Shown here piece by piece: positions 58,151 through 64,000 of a stretch of DNA of 64,000 nucleotides. A program made the position numbers and the translations under genes. Under the pieces are notes generated by a model that did no database searches, was not told where the DNA came from, and saw only the letters and a list, made by a program, of their open reading frames with translations. The DNA is from Amphibalanus amphitrite (lineage: Eukaryota > Arthropoda > Thecostraca > Balanomorpha > Balanidae): assembly GCF_019059575.1 (NCBI RefSeq), contig NW_024882801.1, positions 124,001 to 188,000 of the forward strand, given 5' to 3'. The stretch's first letter is position 1; each line of letters opens with the position of its first letter.

Positions 58151-58918
58151 TGTATAGTGTATATGTTGAGTGCTTAATGGCAAACGTAGCATGCTATTAC
58201 TGGAAATATATAAGGTATGCTAGATAATTGTTGCTTTAGGGTATGTGGTGGGAATGGATGATGACTCGACCGGGGCAGGGAAAGCTACTTTGCACTCGGC
58301 GCCGCACCAGCCACCACATTTTGATTTTTGAAACCTATGGTTTGCACTGATAAGGTCACCAGGTAAGACGGGGGAGGGTGTGATGGCTCGCTGGTGGCCT
58401 AAAAATACTAGTGAAGCAGCCCTAGACAAGTTAACTTGCTAAATTAGGTAGCGCTGGTGCCCAGCTGCCCGCCTGTCTTTGAGGAAGCATCGCTCCCAAG
58501 CTATGATGAATCGCTTAAAACAAAATACAGCATTGAATAGAGCATACTTGATTGCATCGTGTGAATATAATTTATCATATTCATCAACACCGTGTCTAAA
58601 ATTATTGGCCCATATACATCTGCCAAGCGCGCGCCGCCATTGCGTTTAGCGCACGGCGGGCCGGGTTTTGCTATCTGGAAGGATCGCGCGGCTTAAATTG
58701 GGCTGTCGCGTTTTTACAATGGCGGCAATGGGGAAGTGTCCACTCCAGGGTTCTCTACTCCATGGTGGAACTATGGTCATGAGTACCCAAATATAGGAAC
58801 GTTCCCATTTTTGGGAACGGAGTTCCCAAATATGGGAACGGGCGTTCCCATTTATGGGAACGGAAGGTAATTTTTCGGCCGTTCGCCCACTAAAACTCAT
58901 TAGTGCATCACGTCTCAA

Positions 58919-60185
58919 AAAAGTGCACGCTAATTTAAGTATCTACTAAATCTCTATAAAATTATCTTTAATCTGACCGTTGAACAAGGAAATTGACCGT
59001 CGAATGATATTTTTAATGATTTTTTTTGAAATGACGGAATGGTGAAAACATGGGTTATACTACATTTAACATGCAATTTAAAGGAAAATGAAGCGTTTTT
59101 TATATTTTGAGGTCAAGTATAATAATTTTCGCCTGGTTATGAAGTTTCATACTAGCGACACCCGATGCTGACATATGCAAGCGAACACGCGGACAGTCCC
59201 GAGGTAATATTGTTGACTTTTGGTCTCGGGGCGCACGACCGCGTGGAACGTCAGTGATTTTACCGAACTACTGTTGTAAACTCAGTTTCAGTGGTTTAAA
59301 ATTATTCAGCTGTATTCTATCAGCCCGGAAAGACATATTTTATTTGGATGCTAGCTGTTTAGCATTGTTTTATAAGGAGCATCATGAGCGTGGTTTTTGT
59401 CTTCCGTGATTCTAAGCATGATCGTTTTGGGGGAATTTCTCTTATATAGGTCGCTCTGTGTGGCTTATTTATAATTTTTATGCTGATTTCGATCATTCCT
59501 CGTGCCCATCCTACCAGGCTTTTTGCCACTTACACTCATTAAGAAAGGAAAAAACTAGATTTTCCATGGGACTAGGTGTTTTGAGGGTGTAACATATTCA
59601 GCGTTCCCATTTTTGGATACTTCCTTGTGCTCGTCAACTATCGGTGATAAACAGACAGGTGCTTGACATGTCTCCACCCTCGGCGCGGACGGTGGATATA
59701 GGTATGGAAGACCTTGTTGAACATCGCTGAGCGTTGTGAATTACGTAATCCTGCAGAGGGGGGCGTGCCCGCTGCGAGATCGACGGGAATAAAAGCGCAG
59801 AAGACCGGGCGAAACATGCGACGGTCTTGCCGGAAAGGTCATCTGATGATTGTTGCTTAACAATAATTTGCGGCGTTGGACATGATGCTTGTTAATGAAA
59901 AGAGCTCCTGAAAGGCGTCGGTGAAATCGTTCCCAATTTTGGGTACGCCGTTCCCATAATAAGGAACGCTTGCAGCGCCAGTGTACGAGAGCGTTCCCAA
60001 ATTTGGGTTCGCGGCCCGGATTATGGCCTGCCTTAGAAATAGGGGAACGATTTGAAACTACGATGGGCCTTACAATATCAAACTCTTTCCCAACAATATT
60101 GAGACAAATATCAAGCGGTTCACGATCGTTTTATATTTTTTGGACGTCATTTAACGGTTCTTTTTCTTGTTTTAAATAATTCCTA
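58919..60185. other. Interior of the palindrome-array element
   Basis: AT-rich DNA with scattered TTCCCA/TGGGAA motifs (59604, 59930). No coding signal. Confidence 0.4.
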
Positions 60186-61085
60186 CATGGCGTTCCCATA
60201 TTTGGGTTTATCGTTCCCAAACATGGGAACGAAACGTTCCCGAAAATGGGTACGCTTGACCATAGTTCCGCCTACTGTAATGGCCTTTTTAGCCAATTAC
60301 ATGTAATGCAGTTTATGCTTCTGGAAAATGTGCTAATTATAAGATGAAGCAAAAAGTACCCTTCTGTCATCAACAAAAACCCATTTTGAAGCTAATCACT
60401 TGTCTTTATGTGGCCCTTTATGTTTTGGCCTTTTTATGATGATACCTATCACATTTACCTACACCAGTCTTCATTGGCCCATCATTGTAAAAGAGATCGT
60501 GTTAAGGGAGTTTTGAGGTGTTTTGTTATATAACTTAAGATGTGTTAGAGATAAAAGCATGAGCTTGCCAGCATTTTATGTGGAATTTGGTGTTTTCCAT
60601 GCCTACTGAAAGAAAACTATGAAATTATACCTATTTAGATATTATTTTTTAATTTTTCTTCCCTGTCCCTTAGCAGCCCACATCCACCTCAAAATATGCA
60701 TGTGTCCAGAAAAGAGGAAGAGGATGAATGAATGGGTGGATTTGTATAAGTTTTTCAGGAAACATGTGCAATACATGTGACAATACACCTATGCATTCAT
60801 TTTACCTGTACACCTACTAGTTCGTGTGGTACAGACAGAGTTTTGGAGATGTCTCAATTTTGTGAAAATGTAGCATGATTTTCAAAACCATTTTTGAACC
60901 AAATCACTTGCATGAAAAACCATGCCATTTTGTCCCAAAGTCAAGAACAAAACAGTATCAACTACCACACTCGAGTTTTTATTTGACCTTCTCAAATTAG
61001 GAAATGAACATGACTCAAAGCTTTTCCCACCCAACTGTCCCTTATCACCCCACTGTCCCTTAACACCCCATTTTACAGTACTTTA

Positions 61086-61270
61086 TAAATCTTCAATCTA
61101 GTCCGCTTCTCTATACTGACATATTCAAGGGGGCATTATGTACATCAGGCCAGCCCATGTCAATTTTGCAGCACCTGTAAGCGACAAAATGAGTTTCCTT
61201 TTAAGTTTTAACTGTGTAAGAGCACATAGGTAGGTACTATTCTTGGACTGGTAGAGCAGGCATCACACAA
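61086..61270. other. Unassigned spacer
   Basis: Short AT-rich gap between the transposon nest and the next MITE. Nothing recognised. Confidence 0.4.
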
Positions 61271-61445
61271 GTTTTCCAACCAAGGAGAGGCGCTATACCG
61301 GGATGTGCTTCTTTTTAACAAAAACTAAACAAACCTAGCCTAACCTAACCTACAAACCTACAACCTCAACCTAGTAACCTACAACCTACAAACCTACCCT
61401 ACAACCTACAATTGTAGTGCTTCAGCCTCTCCTTGGTTGGAAAAC
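61271..61445. mobile_element. MITE with perfect 21-bp inverted ends and CCTAA-rich core
   Basis: The ends GTTTTCCAACCAAGGAGAGGC and their exact reverse complement enclose 130 bp. The core contains CCTAACCTAACC and several AACCTACAACC units, the same telomere-like motif seen at 22860-23105 and 62885-62965. No coding capacity. Confidence 0.8.
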
Positions 61446-61485
61446 CTTCATGTGACGTCTGCTCTACTAATGCCCTAATTATTAT

Positions 61486-61899
61486 CAGAGCCCTGTTCGT
61501 GAAGTCTGCGGTCGCTGCGGCCGGCCGCAGGTTCTAAGCCCCGTCCATTTTTGAAACGTCATCACACACTCGCCCGCAGCAGTGTTCCATGAACAGCGTC
61601 TGCTGCCGAAATAGTTTCCAACAATTGTTTACAACTGAGGCACACCGCTAGATAACCTTTTTATAAAATCGTCTCCATGACAACACAGCTTGCGCCTATT
61701 TGACTTAAGTGCACTAAGTTCAGTGCAATTAGTTTTCTTGCGGCTCGGCTGTCACTGGTTTGCGGCCACAGAGATCGTAGCGGCCGGAGCAAGGTGATGT
61801 CATACATTTGTCATACTACATGAGCCCCGCGGCCCGTCCCTTTTGTGACGTAACAACCTGGCTGACCGCAGCAACCGCCGGGGTTCATGAACATGGTCC
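61486..61899. mobile_element. Possible GC-rich MITE
   Basis: The left end CAGAGCCCTGTTCGTGAAG has an imperfect inverted partner near 61870-61899 (GTTCATGAACATGGTCC). GCTGCGGCCGGCCGCAG palindromes and GCGGTCGCTGCGG motifs lie inside. It resembles the element at 62348 in having a GTTCRYG motif next to a CAGAG end. Ends imperfect and target duplication not seen. Confidence 0.4.
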
Positions 61900-62347
61900 T
61901 TGAACTCAACTGCAGGGCAATTGATACCATGATAATTGAAAAGGGACGGAAATCACACTAGGTACAAGTTTTCTTCTAGAACTATCAAATATATTCTAAA
62001 AAATATATTTGACTGATAGGTATGTTGTCTTGGATTTCCTTAGTCTACCTGAGCAGGACACAGACACTGGTTCAAATCCACATTCGAAAACCAATTAACA
62101 GGGTCACATTGCTTACCAACAATTCAAAATGAATAAAAACAGCACCGAAATCAAATAACAAACAATATATCTCCTCACCTCAACTATATAAAGGCAACTA
62201 TAAAGGCTAAAGGCAACTAAAAGGCAAATATAAAGCAAACATCGCGCCATCGCGCGTATTTTGAATTCACCATAGGGCTCAGCCATTCCTAGAGGAATTC
62301 TAGGCACCTTGGAAAAAAGCGAAATCGCGCTAGGGATTTCAGCCGAT

Positions 62348-62601
62348 CAGAGGGCTGTTCACGGACCCTGTGTGCGGTCGGACCGCACACAGCCTCCAAG
62401 CTCCGCCCACTGCGTCCCTACGTCAGCCTTGCGTCACCGCACACAGCGACCGCTGTGGCCGGTCGGGACTGGCCACAGCGGACCGTCCACCGCACGCAGC
62501 CGTGACGTCAGAGCCGCCTACCCATCCCCTACCCCCACGCCTGCTGGACGTACCGCACACACCGCACGCAGCAGTGTGCGGTGCCCGTGAACACCCCTCT
62601 G
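62348..62601. mobile_element. hAT-like MITE packed with GC palindromes
   Basis: The ends CAGAGGGCTGTTCACGG and, from the right, CAGAGGGGTGTTCACGG are inverted repeats. Inside lie the near-perfect palindrome TGTGCGGTC-G-GACCGCACA (about 62370-62390) and GACCGCTGTGGCC/GGCCACAGCGG at 62447-62485. The CAG termini suggest hAT, but no clean 8-bp duplication flanks it. Confidence 0.6.
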
Positions 62602-63301
62602 GCAGCTCTTCCGATGCCACTGGCGCGCCTTTTAATCCAAAGCGCCTTTTTCGTGTCTCATGTTTGCTCGTTTATTGCGGAGGCCTATATATGCTTCAAG
62701 ATGCTGGAAAAGGTTGGTGATTAATAAGTATTTCCATTTTAGGTGCATGTTCTTTGCAAGAAATACAGTTGTTGTTGCTGTTGTTGTGGGTTAGGGCGCA
62801 AGAAATACAGGTATATGTCAACTTTAGGTCCTAACTATAACTGTGACGCTGTTGATACAAATCTGTAACAGCAAAAAAATTATGTTTTAGGTTACGTTAG
62901 GTTGTAAGTTTTAGGTTGCATTGTAGGTTTGTAGGTAGTAGATTGGTAGGTTATAGGTGAAAAGGTAAGGTTAGTTCAGGTTTGATTATGTTTTTCTTTT
63001 AGTTACGAGACATATAAGTATCATTTTTGGATTCAGGATGTCAAATAATGGTCGGAAACACTAAATTCAAAATTAACTAATTTTGAAGCGGGGACCTCCA
63101 TGTGTATCGGCCAAATAATGTAAGAATATGAAAAAAAAATATCCATGAAATCTGCTTAGGACTTAAACTTGACATTTACCCACATGGCTATAGGTATCAC
63201 CAGCAGAATTATAATCTTTACATAATTTTTAAAAAATGCTGTAAGTGAAGATTATGAGTCGTGTAACCATTGTTACTATATTGATATTAAATATTGAATA
63301 G
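62602..63301. other. Intergenic or intronic region
   Basis: Contains GTTAGGTT-type repeats (62885-62965) and a GTTGTTGTTGCTGTTGTTGTGGGTTAGGGCGC motif also present at 23403-23430. No exon identified, although the gene starting at 63302 must have upstream sequence here or beyond. Confidence 0.4.
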
Positions 63302-63942
63302 GTACAAGTCCGCCACCAACTTTATGGAACATTCCTTCTTCCAACAGGATCACTTCCAAGTAATCTGGAAGGCTGATGCCAAGTACATCTTGTGCGAGAA
63401 GCTTGATATGATTCCTGACCTGGAACCGGTGAGCATCAAATATAGCAATTTGCTTAAAGCAATAGCAATTGCTGATGATGGCAATTTCAATTTGCAGTAA
63501 CACATATTATATGTAATTGGTTTGAGCCATGTTGCAATCATTTTATAAATGAAAACTTCCATTTTTAAAATGGAACTATCAACTTTCCCCACAGGCTTCG
63601 GTAACAAAGTTTTATCAATTGTGAATGACAATATTATTGGTATGAGTGGTGTGTGCGGTGATCTGTATTTGAATATAACGCGTCTTGTCACTAAGTATTT
63701 GTCATCTGCATTATAGCTGACTATTACGGTAATACGATCGTGCATTGGTCCCAGACAAGAATACCCCAGTGAGACCTTGCATTATTTCGTTTCAGGAGTT
63801 GATGGAGGGCACCACTGTGGCCTACCGATGTCCGGCGTCAAAGGAATCGGCCCTGCAGTGGATTCAGCTGTACCAAGAGGCCGCCAACATCCCCCTGACG
63901 ACGTACGACTCCATGTCGAATGGCCAAAGGGTGGTGTACTGG
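63302..63942 (+). CDS. Two exons of an unidentified plus-strand gene running off the window
   Basis: Exon 63302-63428 (acceptor GAATAG, weak pyrimidine tract; donor CCG|GTGAGC) and exon 63796-63942 (acceptor TTTCGTTTCAG; donor TGG|GTGAGA) join in phase 0 with no stop. The second also ends in phase 0. Together they give 91 residues: YKSATNFMEHSFFQQDHFQV..., then ELMEGTTVAYRCPASKESAL, QWIQLYQEAANIPLTTYDS and NGQRVVYW. The W-x-x-L-Y...NIPLTTYDS...YW pattern faintly recalls the segment upstream of MULE/SWIM-type transposase-derived proteins. That is a guess, and I do not assign a function. The first exon opens in phase 2, so an upstream exon exists. Confidence 0.6.
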
Positions 63943-64000
63943 GTGAGAGCTTTAGTTTATGAAATACCAGTTTGGGCTCGCCGTGTAAAGCTCGGCAGGG

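Larger units (their letters stand above)
53992..58763 (+). mobile_element. Complete P-element-like (THAP) DNA transposon
   Basis: The 4772-bp element is flanked by a perfect 8-bp direct repeat, GGTGGAAC (53984-53991 and 58764-58771); P elements make 8-bp duplications. The inverted ends are CATGGAGTA...CTGGAGTGGACA at the left and the reverse complement of TGTCCACTCCAGG...TACTCCAT at the right (about 28 bp, 6-bp divergent middle). It encodes an apparently intact four-exon transposase. Intact ends, target duplication and reading frame together suggest recent activity. Confidence 0.85.
53978..60283. mobile_element. Palindrome-array DNA element, host of the P-like insertion
   Basis: Removing the P-like element and one target copy restores a terminus CAGTAGGTGGAACTATGGTC followed by ATGAGTACCC. 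Its inverted counterpart is at about 60240-60283, and TAAT lies outside both ends (possible 4-bp duplication). The remaining body is about 1.5 kb and contains no transposase frame. Just inside both ends are clusters of TTCCCA-N-TGGGAA palindromes: three at 58800-58862 near the left end, and others at 59928-60010 and 60190-60255 near the right. They look like subterminal protein-binding sites. The superfamily is not recognised. Confidence 0.7.
53650..61085. repeat. Outer repeat flanking the P-like element nest
   Basis: About 110 bp beginning TTAAGGGACAGTTTTGAGGTG (left, about 53655) recurs in direct orientation at about 60500. Both copies contain TTTTGTTATATAACT and AGCATTTTATGTGGAATTTGG, and are followed by a CCCTTAGCA motif (53820, 60666). 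GGGTGTTAAGGGAC also occurs as an inverted pair (53822-53856) and in reverse at 61030-61075. These are either two copies of a repeat or the remains of an outermost transposon around the nest. I could not decide which. Confidence 0.5.

Overview
This is nuclear DNA from an animal, most likely an arthropod. The coding evidence is GT-AG introns, a recognisable LIN37 gene, an LRR-Ig-FN3 membrane receptor, P-element-type (THAP) transposons, a non-LTR reverse-transcriptase fragment and short TTAGG-like tracts. Host exons have strongly G/C-biased third codon positions. A crustacean is my best guess, but nothing seen here proves it. There are no bacterial operons, no convincing tRNA or rRNA genes and no CRISPR arrays.

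Layout. From 1 to 24 kb the window is gene-poor. It holds GC-rich promoter-like patches, microsatellites and minisatellites, a 5'-truncated non-LTR reverse transcriptase (8864-9700, minus), two hAT-like MITEs with exact 8-bp target duplications, a modular duplication at 20 kb, and three copies of a TTAA-flanked element family whose ends carry G-run/C-run hairpins and whose interiors are rich in AGGTCA motifs. From 24 to 34 kb there are unassigned but coding-like exons: 24315-24899 plus; 29051-29128 and about 26399-26626 minus; and a possible nicotinic-receptor-like first exon at 33661.

The best host genes lie at 36-42 kb. A large LRR-Ig-FN3 transmembrane protein (35989-37977, plus) ends at a TGA followed directly by a 156-codon in-frame extension. 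LIN37, the MuvB/DREAM complex subunit, lies on the minus strand in three phase-consistent exons (41926-39825). The two genes converge.

From 42 to 49 kb there is a tiled nest of transposons: two TA-flanked mariner-like copies, TTAA elements inside and between them, and MITEs sharing target sites. From 50 to 61 kb there are two THAP-type P-like elements. The minus-strand copy (53380-50475) keeps its THAP domain and coiled coil but stops just after the first catalytic Asp. The plus-strand copy (53992-58763) looks complete: terminal inverted repeats, an 8-bp target duplication, and a four-exon 863-residue transposase with all three acidic catalytic motifs. It sits inside one terminal inverted repeat of an older element that is full of TTCCCA/TGGGAA palindromes. 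The window ends with two phase-consistent exons (63302-63942) of an unrecognised plus-strand gene that runs off the edge.

Exon boundaries were predicted by eye from splice consensus and phase. No alignments or database searches were run.
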